The notes below the pieces were generated by a model, which searched no databases, was not told the origin of the DNA, and saw only the letters and a program-made list of their open reading frames with translations. The position numbers and the translations under genes are program-made. From Halanaerobiaceae bacterium ANBcell28 (GTDB lineage: Bacteria > Bacillota > Halanaerobiia > Halanaerobiales > DTU029): a stretch of DNA of 64,000 nt. This document shows positions 1 through 9,913 of the stretch, in pieces; the first letter of the stretch is position 1; the number at the start of each line of letters is the position of its first letter. The stretch covers positions 62,001 through 126,000 of the forward strand of contig JBBJJH010000008.1 in the NCBI GenBank assembly GCA_037623315.1. Direction: 5' to 3'.

Positions 1-1011
1 AGAAACACCAGCAGCACCAATAAGTGGATTAACTTTTCCACCAGTAAATTTATACATTAATTTGCCAAACAAAGTACCTGCAGCGGTACCTACAGCAAAA
101 GCTAAAAGTCCTAAAAGAATAATTTTTATCGTTGAAGCAGCTAAAAAGCTTTCTGCTTGTGCTGCAGCCCCAACAGTTAAGCCGAGGAAAATAGTAACAA
201 TATTTAATAGTGAATTTTGTATAGTGTCAACTAATCTACCAACAACACCTGACTCCCTCATTAAATTACCCAACATTAAGGAACCAACCAAAGGTGCTGA
301 TGATGGTAACACCATAATTGTAAAAGTAGCCACTATTACTGGGAATAAAATCTTTTCCAGTTTAGAAACAGGTCTTAACTGTTCCATCTTTACTGCTCTT
401 TCTTCTTCTGTAGTTAAAGCCTTCATAATCGGTGGTTGAATAATTGGTACTAAAGCCATATATGAATAAGCTGCAATTGCAATAGGACCTAATAAATGCG
501 GTGCAACCTGAGAAGATAAAAAGATAGCAGTCGGGCCATCAGCTCCCCCAATGATGCCTATAGCTCCAGCTTCCTGTAGAGAAAAACCAAGAAAAAGTGC
601 TCCTATAAACGTGAAATATATCCCAAACTGAGCAGCTGCTCCTAAAAGCAGACTCTTAGGATTAGCGATTAAAGGTCCAAAATCTGTCATAGCACCAATT
701 CCTACAAAAATCAAGGGTGGATAAATTCCTAATTTAACACCCACATATAAAAAGTCAAGTAAACCACCTTGATTTACAAGCTCTTGTACATTTAAAGTAT
801 CGCCCATAAATAATTCCGGATGATATATACCAGAAAGGGGTAAGTTGGTTAATAAAACACCAAAAGCAATTGGCAATAACAATAATGGTTCATACTCCTT
901 TTTAATAGCTAAATAAAAAAGTACAAAGGCTATTGCTATCATAATCAATTCTCTAAAAGATATATTTATAAATCCTGTTTCAGAAATAAATTTTAAAACA
1001 CTATCAATCAC
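1..1011 (-). CDS. Na+-translocating decarboxylase beta subunit (OadB/GcdB family), partial
   Basis: Membrane subunit of a sodium-pumping biotin-dependent decarboxylase. The family takes carboxyl groups from carboxybiotin, releases CO2 and exports Na+. The frame is open from a GTG at 1011 to the window edge (337 codons), so the C-terminus lies outside the window. AGGGGGG just upstream supports the GTG start. The protein is highly hydrophobic with several membrane spans, and it carries the family's conserved GGADGPTAIF stretch near the middle. It lies 11 bp after the biotin-carrier gene. The natural substrate (oxaloacetate, glutaconyl-CoA or methylmalonyl-CoA) cannot be decided because the carboxyltransferase subunit is not in view. 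Confidence 0.9.
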   Translation of the reverse strand, partial: MIDSVLKFISETGFINISFRELIMIAIAFVLFYLAIKKEYEPLLLLPIAFGVLLTNLPLSGIYHPELFMGDTLNVQELVNQGGLLDFLYVGVKLGIYPPLIFVGIGAMTDFGPLIANPKSLLLGAAAQFGIYFTFIGALFLGFSLQEAGAIGIIGGADGPTAIFLSSQVAPHLLGPIAIAAYSYMALVPIIQPPIMKALTTEEERAVKMEQLRPVSKLEKILFPVIVATFTIMVLPSSAPLVGSLMLGNLMRESGVVGRLVDTIQNSLLNIVTIFLGLTVGAAAQAESFLAASTIKIILLGLLAFAVGTAAGTLFGKLMYKFTGGKVNPLIGAAGVS

Positions 1012-1022
1012 AAATAGCCCCC

Positions 1023-1385
1023 CTAAATAATCACAGCCAAGACATCATCGGTATCTACATTTTCTCCTGTCGAAACATATATATCACCTATAGTACCGTC
1101 AGTTGGCGCAGTAATTTCATTTTCCATTTTCATAGCTTCTAGAATAAATATAACATCACCTACAGAAACCTGGTCTCCCTTATTTACCTTAACTGTAATA
1201 GTACCTGGTAATGGCGCTAATATATCATCACCTTCTACCTTTTCATTAGCAGGAGCAGGACTGTTATTCTCAACAACAGTTTCGTTGGATACTGCTTTTT
1301 CTTCAGACTGTTTCTCAGCTCCATCTACAGCCTCTACTTCTACTTCATATAAATTTCCATTAACTTTTACTTTAAATTTTTTCAC
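1023..1385 (-). CDS. biotin carboxyl carrier subunit of Na+-pumping decarboxylase
   Basis: Small biotin carrier (120 aa) that shuttles the carboxyl group from the carboxyltransferase to the membrane beta subunit. The C-terminal half (about residues 52-120) is a biotinyl domain with the AMKM motif at 84-87, so Lys86 is the expected biotin site. Residues 22-50 form a Glu/Asn/Pro/Ala-rich linker typical of gamma subunits of glutaconyl-CoA or methylmalonyl-CoA decarboxylases. The N-terminus (MKKFKVKVNG) is the short beta-strand segment seen in stand-alone carriers. The neighbours on both sides belong to the same complex. Confidence 0.92.
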   Translation of the reverse strand: MKKFKVKVNGNLYEVEVEAVDGAEKQSEEKAVSNETVVENNSPAPANEKVEGDDILAPLPGTITVKVNKGDQVSVGDVIFILEAMKMENEITAPTDGTIGDIYVSTGENVDTDDVLAVII

Positions 1386-1556
1386 AATACAAAACCCCTT
1401 TCCGAAATATTAAGAAAATATATATAGATATCAAAGCATTTCAAGTATTTTCTTTAATACTTTTGAAAACACTATAATTTTCTCATTTAATTTCATTTTA
1501 CCCTAAACATATTTTTAATTTAATATCTAAAATATAGATAAAAATACAATTAATGA

Positions 1557-1838
1557 CTAATTAATAGCATTAATACTTACTATTGTTTCATTTTCATCTA
1601 ATATCTCTGTCATCACTGCAGTGATAACTGAAATTTCCTCTTCTAGTCTTTTAACTTGAATATTGTCATTTTTTTGCTTAGCAGCTGTAACTTTAACCTT
1701 CTCTTTTCCAGGTGTTTTTTCTTCTTTGTACAAAAATGCACTAAATAGCTTTAACAATATCATCATGGACACAAGAACAAAAAACACTAACCCCATTCCA
1801 ATAATTGTTACCTGTAATCCCTCTCGTAAGATATCCAC
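1557..1838 (-). CDS. OadG-like small membrane subunit of Na+-pumping decarboxylase
   Basis: A 93-residue protein with one N-terminal membrane span (about residues 10-33, containing the IIGMGLVFFVLV stretch typical of OadG/MmdD subunits) and a charged cytoplasmic tail. In the family this subunit anchors and assembles the carboxyltransferase on the beta subunit. It is separated from the biotin carrier by about 170 bp of AT-rich DNA. The gene is upstream of the carrier and beta genes, giving the order small subunit, carrier, beta. No carboxyltransferase (alpha) gene lies within the next several kilobases upstream. Confidence 0.82.
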   Translation of the reverse strand: MDILREGLQVTIIGMGLVFFVLVSMMILLKLFSAFLYKEEKTPGKEKVKVTAAKQKNDNIQVKRLEEEISVITAVMTEILDENETIVSINAIN

Positions 1839-2162
1839 TTTACTGTAATAAGACCTCCTTTCGACAAATGCTAATTTAAGTATTTAAAAATTATATCTTA
1901 TCAATCACTGCGATTATAACACTTTTCTAAAACCATTTCAAGATAAAAAAGAAGTATTTTTATTCTTTCTATAAATCCTTTATTTTTATATATGTATATA
2001 AGTATTCTTGTATATAATTTTTACCTTAAAAAGGGAAAAATCTCTAAAGCAAACCACTTTGCTCTAGAGATTTTTATGTGAAAATTATTAATCACTTACT
2101 CTTATTGTCAATAAATTATTCGATAGCTAACTGCCACTAAGAAAATACTTTATTTACTAGAT
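1839..2162. other. intergenic region, terminator only
   Basis: AT-rich spacer between the decarboxylase genes and the UPF0210 gene. I see no credible coding frame. It contains the strong hairpin listed separately (2036-2075) and presumably the promoter for the decarboxylase operon. Confidence 0.6.
2036..2075 (-). terminator. rho-independent terminator after UPF0210 gene
   Basis: Inverted repeat with 18-base arms and one mismatch around the loop CCAC. Its outer ends are A and T runs, and on the minus strand a second T-rich run follows, so it can end transcription of the gene that stops at 2163. Confidence 0.8.
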
Positions 2163-3521
2163 TTAGTTACGAAGGCTATGAATTGGTGCTGGAATCCTTC
2201 CACCTCTATTTATGAAGTCCTTACTTGAATATTTACTTATTTTCATAACTGGTGCCCGGCCAAGAAGCCCCCCATACTCAACACTATCCCCTACCTTTTT
2301 ATCAGGAGCAGGAATAATTCTAACAGCTGTAGTCTTATTGTTAATTACACCAATAGCCATTTCATCGGCAATAATAGCTGATATAGTCTCAGCAGTAGTA
2401 TCACCAGGAATAGCTATCATATCAAGACCCACAGAACAAACACAGGTCATTGCCTCTAATTTTTCTAAATTAAGAGCACCTTTTTCTACTGCTTCTATCA
2501 TACCAGCATCTTCACTAACAGGAATAAAAGCACCACTCAAACCACCAACATGAGAAGAGGCCATTACACCGCCTTTTTTGACAGCATCATTTAACAAAGC
2601 CAGCGCTGCTGTAGTACCTGGTGCTCCACAATATTCAAGACCCATCTCTTCCAATATTCTAGCTACACTATCTCCAACTGCAGGTGTAGGAGCCAAGGAT
2701 AAATCGACTATTCCAAAAGGAACACCTAATCTATCAGAAGCTTCTCTAGCCACTAATTGTCCCATACGGGTAATCTTGAAAGCTGTTTTTTTAATAGTCT
2801 CAGCTACCTGATCAAAAGGTTCACCTTTTATGCCTTCAAGCGCAGCCTTTACTGTTCCGGGACCACTTATACCTACATTTATCACAGACTCTGGCTCACC
2901 GACACCATGAAAAGCCCCGGCCATAAAAGGATTGTCCTCTGGGACATTTGCAAAAACTACTAGTTTAGCACAGCCTAATCCATCTCTGTCAGCTGTTAAT
3001 TCTGCTGCCTTTTTTATCACTTTCCCCATCTCAGCTACAGCATCCATATTTATACCAGATTTAGTCGTACCCACATTTACAGAAGCACAAACCCTTTCAG
3101 TAACTGCTAAGGCCTCCGGTAAAGAGGAAATTAATCTCCTGTCACCTTTTGTATAACCTTTATGTACTAAAGCTGAAAAACCTCCAATAAAATCTACACC
3201 TACTTCTTTAGCTGCTCTATCAAGTGTTTCCGCATAAGGGACAAGATTTTCTTCATTGCTGGCTTCTACTACCATTGACATTGGTGTAACAGAAACCCTC
3301 TTGTTAATGATTGGAATATCATACTTCAACTCTATATCCTTTGCAACCTGGACTAGATTACCAGCATATCTGGAAATTTTATCGTAGATTTTTTCTCTTG
3401 CAATTTTGCCATCTGAATGACTGCAATCACGAAGAGAAATCCCCATTGTAATCGTTCTTATATCTAGTTTCTCTTCTTCTAACATTCTTATTGTTTCCAT
3501 TATTTCATAAGGATTTATCAT
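2163..3521 (-). CDS. UPF0210 (DUF711) family protein
   Basis: A 452-residue conserved protein of the UPF0210/PFL family, whose biochemical role is not established to my knowledge. It is soluble, Gly/Ala-rich and full length for the family (about 450 residues). Conserved-looking glycine stretches include [10 protein letters not shown] near residue 113 and the AGVVAP-like APTPAVGDS segment in the middle. It follows the ACT-domain gene (3624-3893) by about 100 bp. This pair is a common gene neighbourhood in Firmicutes, so the ACT protein may sense an amino acid for it. The pairing is known; the function is not. Confidence 0.85.
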   Translation of the reverse strand: MINPYEIMETIRMLEEEKLDIRTITMGISLRDCSHSDGKIAREKIYDKISRYAGNLVQVAKDIELKYDIPIINKRVSVTPMSMVVEASNEENLVPYAETLDRAAKEVGVDFIGGFSALVHKGYTKGDRRLISSLPEALAVTERVCASVNVGTTKSGINMDAVAEMGKVIKKAAELTADRDGLGCAKLVVFANVPEDNPFMAGAFHGVGEPESVINVGISGPGTVKAALEGIKGEPFDQVAETIKKTAFKITRMGQLVAREASDRLGVPFGIVDLSLAPTPAVGDSVARILEEMGLEYCGAPGTTAALALLNDAVKKGGVMASSHVGGLSGAFIPVSEDAGMIEAVEKGALNLEKLEAMTCVCSVGLDMIAIPGDTTAETISAIIADEMAIGVINNKTTAVRIIPAPDKKVGDSVEYGGLLGRAPVMKISKYSSKDFINRGGRIPAPIHSLRN

Positions 3522-3623
3522 CTATACTTTCACTTCCTCTTTTTATTCTAAAATTTCTCTTCTTTTCTTTTTCAGAAAATGTAGCAGAAGCTACTTTCCA
3601 CACTCCTAAGCTAGGAATATATC

Positions 3624-3893
3624 TTATATTCTGTGCATTGAACGGAAGATATCTTCATGCTGAAGTTTTATTGAAAGCCCCAACTCTCCGCCAATTTTAT
3701 TCAAACTATCTTTTAACTCATCAAGAGGTAAATCTGTATTTTCTAAATCAACGAGCATCATCATTGTAAAATATTCTCCAAGTATAGTTTGACTGATATC
3801 AAGTATATTAACATGATTATCCGCTAAAACATTACTTACTTTTGCTATAATACCTATCTTATCCATTCCAATAACAGTTATAATTGCCTGCAT
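3624..3893 (-). CDS. ACT domain protein, UPF0237 family
   Basis: An 89-residue protein consisting of a single ACT domain. It starts with the MQAIITVIGMDKIGIIAKVS strand-loop-helix characteristic of stand-alone ACT proteins. ACT domains bind amino acids or other small ligands and usually act as regulators. It is the first gene of a two-gene unit with the UPF0210 gene downstream, and the linkage suggests a functional partnership. No ligand can be assigned from sequence. Confidence 0.88.
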   Translation of the reverse strand: MQAIITVIGMDKIGIIAKVSNVLADNHVNILDISQTILGEYFTMMMLVDLENTDLPLDELKDSLNKIGGELGLSIKLQHEDIFRSMHRI

Positions 3894-3982
3894 TTATATA
3901 CACCCTTTCTTTTTTGTTTTTATTTCTATATGTTTACTTATACTTAACCTAATCTTGTATTAAAATTACTTTCAAATTATAA

Positions 3983-4330
3983 TTATACCATAGCTTGTAC
4001 AAATTGTGAACCTTCGATTATATACTCAAATAAAAGCATTGTAATAATCCCGGTTAAAACTGTCAGAAAAATGCTCTTTTTATATATAGCAACTATAAAT
4101 GTGGGGATTGCTGCTAATAAGCTAATATTATTTAGACTTAAATACAAGCCCCCATCTGTCATCAACAAAGCTGGCGCTAGTAAAGAAGCTAATATAGCCG
4201 CTGGAATATATTTTAACCAAGCAATAACAATATCAGGTATTTGCATGCGGGAAAGAATAGCCAGCGGTATTACTCTTGGCAAATACGTCACAAATAACAT
4301 AAAAGCAATCATTAAATAATAATTATTCAC
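3983..4330 (-). CDS. azlD: AzlD family branched-chain amino acid export subunit
   Basis: A 115-residue membrane protein with about four hydrophobic segments and the TYLPRVIPLAIL segment typical of AzlD. AzlD works with AzlC in exporting branched-chain amino acids or their analogues. It overlaps the end of azlC by 8 bp, so the two are translationally coupled. Length and order (azlC then azlD) match the family. Confidence 0.88.
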   Translation of the reverse strand: MNNYYLMIAFMLFVTYLPRVIPLAILSRMQIPDIVIAWLKYIPAAILASLLAPALLMTDGGLYLSLNNISLLAAIPTFIVAIYKKSIFLTVLTGIITMLLFEYIIEGSQFVQAMV

Positions 4331-5051
4331 TGCCTATACCCTCCCTTAAATTTACTTCTTTATTTGTTTTCCTTTTCTCTAAAAATACACCACAAGTAGC
4401 TGCAATAATAGTAGCTAATATTATATTCCAGTTAGCTGGTAAATAATATACAAATAATAATGATAAAATCGCAGAAATGATAGCTACAAGAATATCTAAT
4501 CTTTTACTAATCTGCATTACCAGTAATACTATAAACATTGCTGGTAAAACAAAATCTAAAGCAGGTATATCAGCAACAGGGATAATATTCCCAATAGCAG
4601 CACCCAGATATGAACTTAAAACCCAGGAAAAATATGCTGTTATTCCAAGTCCAAGATAAAAGAAATCTTTATGTTCATACTCAGAAATACTGGCCATTCC
4701 CACTGCAAAAGATTCATCTGTAATAATAAATCCAAGAAAAGGCAAGAACTTTTTATCACTCTTTTTAAAATGAAGACTTAAAGAGGCACTCATCAGAAAA
4801 TGACGTAAGTTTACTAAAAAAGTCATCATAATAATAGCCAAAGCAGCAGAATTAGCAGCAATCATCTCGACAGCTATTAACTGAGAAGAGCCAGCAAAGA
4901 CAAAGATAGACATTAGCACTGTTTCTAATATATCTAAGCCAGAATTTCTAGCCAGTATTCCATAAGCCATACCAATAGGCAAATAACCAAGTACAATTGG
5001 CAAAGCAGCTTTTATTCCAGATTTGAAATCTTTAATTTTTCCCATTTGCAT
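4323..5051 (-). CDS. azlC: AzlC family branched-chain amino acid exporter
   Basis: A 242-residue polytopic membrane protein with the N-terminal FKSGIKAALPIVLGYLPIG segment and FAGSSQL motif of the AzlC family. Together with AzlD it forms a small exporter whose best-known substrate is azaleucine and other branched-chain amino acids. An in-frame ATG two codons downstream is an alternative start; AAAGGATG lies 5 to 10 bases upstream of the two. The 8-bp overlap with azlD shows an operon. No Lrp-type regulator is adjacent. Confidence 0.9.
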   Translation of the reverse strand: MQMGKIKDFKSGIKAALPIVLGYLPIGMAYGILARNSGLDILETVLMSIFVFAGSSQLIAVEMIAANSAALAIIMMTFLVNLRHFLMSASLSLHFKKSDKKFLPFLGFIITDESFAVGMASISEYEHKDFFYLGLGITAYFSWVLSSYLGAAIGNIIPVADIPALDFVLPAMFIVLLVMQISKRLDILVAIISAILSLLFVYYLPANWNIILATIIAATCGVFLEKRKTNKEVNLREGIGSE

Positions 5052-5161
5052 TTCATCCTTTAAGTAGTTTTGATATCTATATATTTATTATACATTCACA
5101 AGCTATTTCCTCTATTTTATGAGATTATAAGTAATTAGGCAAGCACGAGTTTTCTTGTTAA

Positions 5162-5203
5162 TAATCAAAAGTCACCCAAGTTAACTTAGGTGACTTTTGA
5201 TTA
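5162..5203 (-). terminator. terminator of PsbP-like lipoprotein gene
   Basis: A near-perfect 42-base palindrome with the half-site TAATCAAAAGTCACC and a self-complementary AAGTTAACTT centre. It sits directly after the stop codon at 5215 and carries a T-rich 3' arm on either strand, so it could also stop read-through from the other side. Confidence 0.75.
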
Positions 5204-5214
5204 TTAAGCTCTAC

Positions 5215-6009
5215 TTATGAATCATCATTAGAAAATTCTATAGAATCAATCATATAATTAATAATATTAATATTATCATCAAAATTTTCTTCTAAATCCT
5301 CATATTTTATAATCACTACATTATCGCTATATACAGTATTTACCCCTTTGGTTTTACGCCATAAAATCGTTCTTTCTAAACCTAATAATATATCTATATC
5401 TTCAATTATTTGATCATCATGTAAAAAGTCATTTTCTAATAATAATTTTTTTACTTCTTCCAAATCTTCTACACTTACATTATTAATATATTCATTCCAA
5501 TCTTCATATTTACTCATATAATCTTCTATGTCAGCATAAATATCAGAAAAATTTAATAAATCCACATAAATGTCTAATGCATGAAAATTATCTTTATATA
5601 TAATTTCTATCGCTGAAGTATCCCATATCTTTACTTCTTCAAATGATATCACTTCAAAAATATGTTTCTTTACACCTAACTCATTTTCCAAATTGAGTAT
5701 ATCATCTTGTAGTTCGTCCTTAATTTCATCATATATTTCTTCCGCTGATCGATCTTGATCAATTGCTTCTATAATTATACTAAAATCAAAATCATCCTCT
5801 TCAAAATTTAAACTAATTTTATTACCATATAAATTTTCTCTATATTCCCATTCTGCAGGATACCTCATACTAAAATAATCATTACTATATTCTTCCCAAA
5901 CCACCTCTGTTTCCGGTTCCGGTAAAGTAATACCATCACAGGCCACCATAATTAATGATAAAAGTAGTATTAAAGTTAAAAAAAATATTCTTTTTTTCAA
6001 TGAACTCAT
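5215..6009 (-). CDS. PsbP-related lipoprotein
   Basis: A secreted 264-residue lipoprotein. A basic N-terminus and hydrophobic core (residues 1-23) end in LIMVAC, a lipobox with the acylated Cys near residue 24. The mature protein begins with an acidic stretch and then YFSMRYPAEW, which resembles the opening of PsbP-like domains in many bacterial lipoproteins of unknown role. The rest is strongly acidic, consistent with an outer-surface protein of a salt-adapted cell. It is flanked by terminators and is probably monocistronic. The function is unknown. Confidence 0.75.
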   Translation of the reverse strand: MSSLKKRIFFLTLILLLSLIMVACDGITLPEPETEVVWEEYSNDYFSMRYPAEWEYRENLYGNKISLNFEEDDFDFSIIIEAIDQDRSAEEIYDEIKDELQDDILNLENELGVKKHIFEVISFEEVKIWDTSAIEIIYKDNFHALDIYVDLLNFSDIYADIEDYMSKYEDWNEYINNVSVEDLEEVKKLLLENDFLHDDQIIEDIDILLGLERTILWRKTKGVNTVYSDNVVIIKYEDLEENFDDNINIINYMIDSIEFSNDDS

Positions 6010-6232
6010 AAAATCCCCCTTTTTTTATTTACTTGCAATTCTTAAATTGACTTTTTTAAATCATTAGATATAATAACCACAATATATATCTATATTATAT
6101 AATTCTATGCAGTATACAGTTGTCCTTCTTTTTAAAGTAAAAATAGTCACCTTACTTTCTATATAAAGCATTTTTAACTCTAACTCTAAAATTTCTTCTA
6201 CAATTACAATAATTATTTTCATCTATAACAGC

Positions 6233-6265
6233 AAAAAGCCACCTAAAATTAATTTTAGGCGGCTT
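6233..6265 (-). terminator. terminator of arabinose operon
   Basis: Inverted repeat AAGCCGCCTAAAATT / AATTTTAGGTGGCTT on the minus strand, with one G-T pair, followed by TTTTTG. It lies 23 bases beyond the stop of the kinase gene. Confidence 0.85.
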
Positions 6266-6287
6266 AAATATCAATATATCTATACTC

Positions 6288-7895
6288 TTACTCTAGATTT
6301 TCCACAGCAGCTCTTTCAATAGCAAGTCCTTTATTATAGCGTTTCATAAATTCATTAAACCCAGCAACATCTGTAGGGTCAGGAGCAATGGCATCTCCCA
6401 TTTTTCCTGCAAAAACCTTATCATTTAGGAAATCAGCTAAGGACTCATTTTCTTCTTTATTAATCATGTAAGAAGCAAGTAAAGCAATACCCCAGGCCCC
6501 GCCTTCTCCAGCAGTTTCCATAACAGCCACAGGAACATTAAGAGCCCCAGCCATTATTTTCTGGCCTACTCCTTTGGTTTTAAATAAACCTCCATGTCCT
6601 AAAATTTCATCTACTTTAACTGACTCTTTTTCAAAAAGAATATCCAGTCCAGTTTTCAAAGCACCTAAGGCAGTAAATAAATGAACCCTCATAAAATTAG
6701 CCAGATTGAAATTACTATCTGATGAACGCAGAAACAAAGGACGTCCTTCTTCAAAGCCAGTCATATGTTCACCAGAGATGTAGCCATAAGACAATAAACC
6801 ACCAGCATCTGGATCACCCTCCAACGCCTTATTATAGAAAGTTTCATAAAGCTTAGATTTATCACAATTCATTCCTAAGGCGCTAGCAGCTTCATCAAAT
6901 AGATTTATCCAGGCATCTAAATCAGAACTACAATTATTAGAATGTGCCATAGCTACTAACTTACCATCTGGGGTTGTTACCAGGTCAATCTCCGAATAAA
7001 CCTGTGATAATTCTTTTTCTAGAACAAGCATACCAAAGACAGATGTACCAGCAGATACATTACCAGTACGAACAGATACACTGTTTGTAGCAACCATTCC
7101 AGTACCTGCATCACCCTCTGGTGGACATAATGGGATGCCAGGCTGCAACTCACCACTAGGGTCTAAAAGCTTGGCCCCTTCAGCTGTCAATTCTCCTGCC
7201 TTCTCACCTGCAGATAGGGAATCTGCTAATATATCCTCCAACTGCCATGGTAAATTTGATGAGCTAATAACCTCATTGAACTGAGCAATCATTTTCGTAT
7301 TGAAATCATTACTTTCCATGTCAATAGGGAAAACTCCTGAAGCCTCTCCAATTCCCAGCACTTTCTCACCAGTCAATTTCCAGTGTACATATCCTGCCAA
7401 TGTTGTCATATGAGCAATTTCGGACACATGCTCTTCTTCGTTTAGAATAGCTTGATAAAGATGAGCAATACTCCACCTTTGGGGAATAGGATAATTAAAT
7501 AGTTTTGTCAATTTCTCAGAAGCCTCTGCAGTTATATTGTTTCTCCAGGTACGAAAAGGAGTTAATAGCTTATCATCCTGATCAAAAACCATATAACCAT
7601 GCATCATGGCACTAAAACCTATCGCCCCTGTAGTTTTAATAGACACTCCAAATTTTTCTTTTACATTCTTGGCCATATCTTGATAACTATTCTGTACACC
7701 TTCCCAAATTTCCTCCAAACTATATGTCCAGATATTGTCCACATAGCTATTTTCCCACTGGTGACTACCTGTAGCAATAGCTGTATTATCTGCATTGATC
7801 AAAACAGTTTTAATTCTAGTAGAACCTAATTCAATTCCAATTGCTGTATTAGCATTCTTGATGGCTTCTCTTACTTCATTCACTTCAACTTGCAT
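6288..7895 (-). CDS. FGGY-family carbohydrate kinase, probable L-ribulokinase
   Basis: A 535-residue sugar kinase, expected to phosphorylate L-ribulose to L-ribulose 5-phosphate with ATP. The N-terminal ATPase-fold phosphate loop is [10 protein letters not shown] (about 20-29) and the C-terminal half carries [10 protein letters not shown] and [11 protein letters not shown] for adenosine binding. It differs from classic AraB and resembles the alternative clostridial ribulokinases that are annotated simply as FGGY kinase. The assignment rests on context: it is the last gene of an operon with AraD, AraR and AraM. Xylulokinase is the main alternative. No AraA isomerase is present in the window. 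Confidence 0.82.
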   Translation of the reverse strand: MQVEVNEVREAIKNANTAIGIELGSTRIKTVLINADNTAIATGSHQWENSYVDNIWTYSLEEIWEGVQNSYQDMAKNVKEKFGVSIKTTGAIGFSAMMHGYMVFDQDDKLLTPFRTWRNNITAEASEKLTKLFNYPIPQRWSIAHLYQAILNEEEHVSEIAHMTTLAGYVHWKLTGEKVLGIGEASGVFPIDMESNDFNTKMIAQFNEVISSSNLPWQLEDILADSLSAGEKAGELTAEGAKLLDPSGELQPGIPLCPPEGDAGTGMVATNSVSVRTGNVSAGTSVFGMLVLEKELSQVYSEIDLVTTPDGKLVAMAHSNNCSSDLDAWINLFDEAASALGMNCDKSKLYETFYNKALEGDPDAGGLLSYGYISGEHMTGFEEGRPLFLRSSDSNFNLANFMRVHLFTALGALKTGLDILFEKESVKVDEILGHGGLFKTKGVGQKIMAGALNVPVAVMETAGEGGAWGIALLASYMINKEENESLADFLNDKVFAGKMGDAIAPDPTDVAGFNEFMKRYNKGLAIERAAVENLE

Positions 7896-8057
7896 AAAAT
7901 CCCTCCTAATAAAGTATCTTGCATTGTCTCAACATCTTATATTTCATCTAGGAGTTAATTAGCACTAAAACTCCCAGGACTAATTTTTCAGACCACCCTT
8001 TAAAATTTTAAAACTATAAAGCACAGTTACTATATCAAACTATAGTTCAAAAAGATA

Positions 8058-8744
8058 TTATTGACCATAGTATGCATTTTCTCCATGTTTTCTGAAATAA
8101 TGCTTATCCATCAAGAACTTGGAAACACCTTTTTGACCAGGATTTAACTGTACTGTCTTATATCCCATTTTGGCCAGTTCTTCCAGGACAACACTATTAT
8201 GAACGGCATCTGCTGCATCTTCACCCCAGGTAAAAGGACCATGTCCAGAAACTAGAACTGCTGGAGTACGATTTGCATCTTTATTTCTAAACCTTTCCAC
8301 TATCACCTTACCTGTATTTTCCTCATAAGCATCTTTGACTTCAGCAGGAGTCATAGGCCTAGTACAGGGTATTTCCTGATAGAAATAATCAGCATGTGTA
8401 GTACCAAAGCAAGGAATATCTCTATCAGCCTGAGCCCAACTTGTAGCCCATGGAGAGTGAGTATGTACAACTCCACCAATATCCTTAAAACTATTATACA
8501 AGACAAGGTGAGTAGCTGTATCAGAAGATGGCTTCAAATCACCCTCTACTACATTACCTTCTAAATCTACAACTACCATTTTATCAACTGTTAAATCATC
8601 ATAAGATACACCACTAGGTTTAATCACCACCAGCTTTTTCTCCCTATCTATACCACTCACATTACCCCAGGTATAAATTATTAAATTCCTCTTCTCCAGT
8701 TTCAAATTTGCCTCTAATACTTCTTCTTTTAACTTTTCTAACAT
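8058..8744 (-). CDS. araD: L-ribulose-5-phosphate 4-epimerase
   Basis: Class II aldolase-fold epimerase of 228 residues that converts L-ribulose 5-phosphate to D-xylulose 5-phosphate, the entry to the pentose phosphate pathway. The metal-binding HTHS motif (about residues 95-98), the GNVSG phosphate-binding segment near residue 27 and the later SGHGPF histidine are all present. Length equals the E. coli enzyme. It begins 8 bp after araR ends, so it is co-transcribed with it, and the kinase gene follows after about 160 bp. Confidence 0.95.
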   Translation of the reverse strand: MLEKLKEEVLEANLKLEKRNLIIYTWGNVSGIDREKKLVVIKPSGVSYDDLTVDKMVVVDLEGNVVEGDLKPSSDTATHLVLYNSFKDIGGVVHTHSPWATSWAQADRDIPCFGTTHADYFYQEIPCTRPMTPAEVKDAYEENTGKVIVERFRNKDANRTPAVLVSGHGPFTWGEDAADAVHNSVVLEELAKMGYKTVQLNPGQKGVSKFLMDKHYFRKHGENAYYGQ

Positions 8745-8752
8745 TGTTTAAT

Positions 8753-9868
8753 TTACCTCCTAGTAATCTTTTTTACAGAACTCCTTTTACACAAAAAGGG
8801 CTTAAAAACTTTATTAATATGTAAGGGAGTCTCTTCCCTTTCAAGTTCTTCTATAATAATCTCTGCGGCTTTTTTTCCGGCTTTCTCTTTCGGATGAGCT
8901 ATAGAAGAAATAGATATATTATTAAGCCTTACTAATTTTGAATCATCAAAAGCAATTATAGAAATATCATCAGGTACATTTAAGCCTTTTTCAAGTAAAA
9001 GCTCGTTTAATAATACAGCTATCTGATCATTAAAAGCAAAAATGCCAGTTAACTTTTTATTTTTCAATAGTTCATTAAGTATTTCTCTTATTTCTCTTTC
9101 AAACTCACCTGGATTACTAAATTCTGAATTAAAATATGGTCTAAGCAATTCATCTTTAAGCTCTAAACCTGCATCTATAATTGCTCTCTTATATCCACTA
9201 AGTCGAGCAAGGGCTGGTTTATGTGTAGCTTTATAAATTATAGCTATCTCTTGATGGCCCATTTCTATTAGGTGATTTACAGCCATTTCCCCACCTTTTT
9301 TATCATCTACTAGCACTGTATTTATCAAATCAGATTGATAGCTGCTATCCAATACTACTACTGGTATATTTTTGCTAGCAAATTTCTCAAGCAAATCTAT
9401 ATTGGAGGTATTAATTGCACTCCTGGCAGGTTCAATAATCAATCCATCAATACCTTTCTCTAGAAACTGCAAGAGAATACTCTTTTCTCTTGATATATCA
9501 TCCCGAGAATTTCCCAAGATAATCTGATAGTTATTTTGATGCATAATATTATCAACAGCAGAAAGAATATCAGCAAAAATATAATCATGTAAACTAATAC
9601 TAATAAAACCAATATTCCCGGTTCTGTTAGCATTTTCTCCTCGATAGAAAGTACCTAAACCCTGTCTTTTCTCTAAGATATCTTCCTGAACTAAAATATC
9701 TATTGCTCTTCTAATAGTATGCCTACTTACATTATATTTATCGCAAAGCTGATTTTCCCCAGGAATTTTATCCCCAGGAGAAATCTCCTTATTTTTAATT
9801 AAATCTTTTATCTTATCTTTAACCAATATATATTTAGGTAGGAAATTATCATTATCCATTTTTATCAT
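8753..9868 (-). CDS. araR: AraR-type transcriptional repressor (GntR DNA-binding, LacI-type sensor)
   Basis: A 371-residue regulator with an N-terminal GntR-type winged helix (about residues 10-75, including NVSRHTIRRAIDIL and RQGLGTFY) and a LacI/periplasmic-binding-like C-terminal domain (about 85-365). This chimeric layout is that of Bacillus subtilis AraR, which releases DNA on binding L-arabinose. It lies inside the operon it probably represses, and an AraR-like GTACGTAC site overlaps the operon promoter at 11244-11257. A second in-frame ATG three codons downstream (9859) is an alternative start. Autoregulation is inferred. Confidence 0.9.
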   Translation of the reverse strand: MIKMDNDNFLPKYILVKDKIKDLIKNKEISPGDKIPGENQLCDKYNVSRHTIRRAIDILVQEDILEKRQGLGTFYRGENANRTGNIGFISISLHDYIFADILSAVDNIMHQNNYQIILGNSRDDISREKSILLQFLEKGIDGLIIEPARSAINTSNIDLLEKFASKNIPVVVLDSSYQSDLINTVLVDDKKGGEMAVNHLIEMGHQEIAIIYKATHKPALARLSGYKRAIIDAGLELKDELLRPYFNSEFSNPGEFEREIREILNELLKNKKLTGIFAFNDQIAVLLNELLLEKGLNVPDDISIIAFDDSKLVRLNNISISSIAHPKEKAGKKAAEIIIEELEREETPLHINKVFKPFLCKRSSVKKITRR

Positions 9869-9913
9869 CTCATTTCAAAACAAAGCCAAATCCATTACAC
9901 TCTTTGCAGTCAC

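Noticed and set aside
62-439. A 125-codon plus-strand frame at the left edge
   Set aside because: It is antisense to the well-supported decarboxylase beta subunit, has low-complexity composition and no ribosome site.
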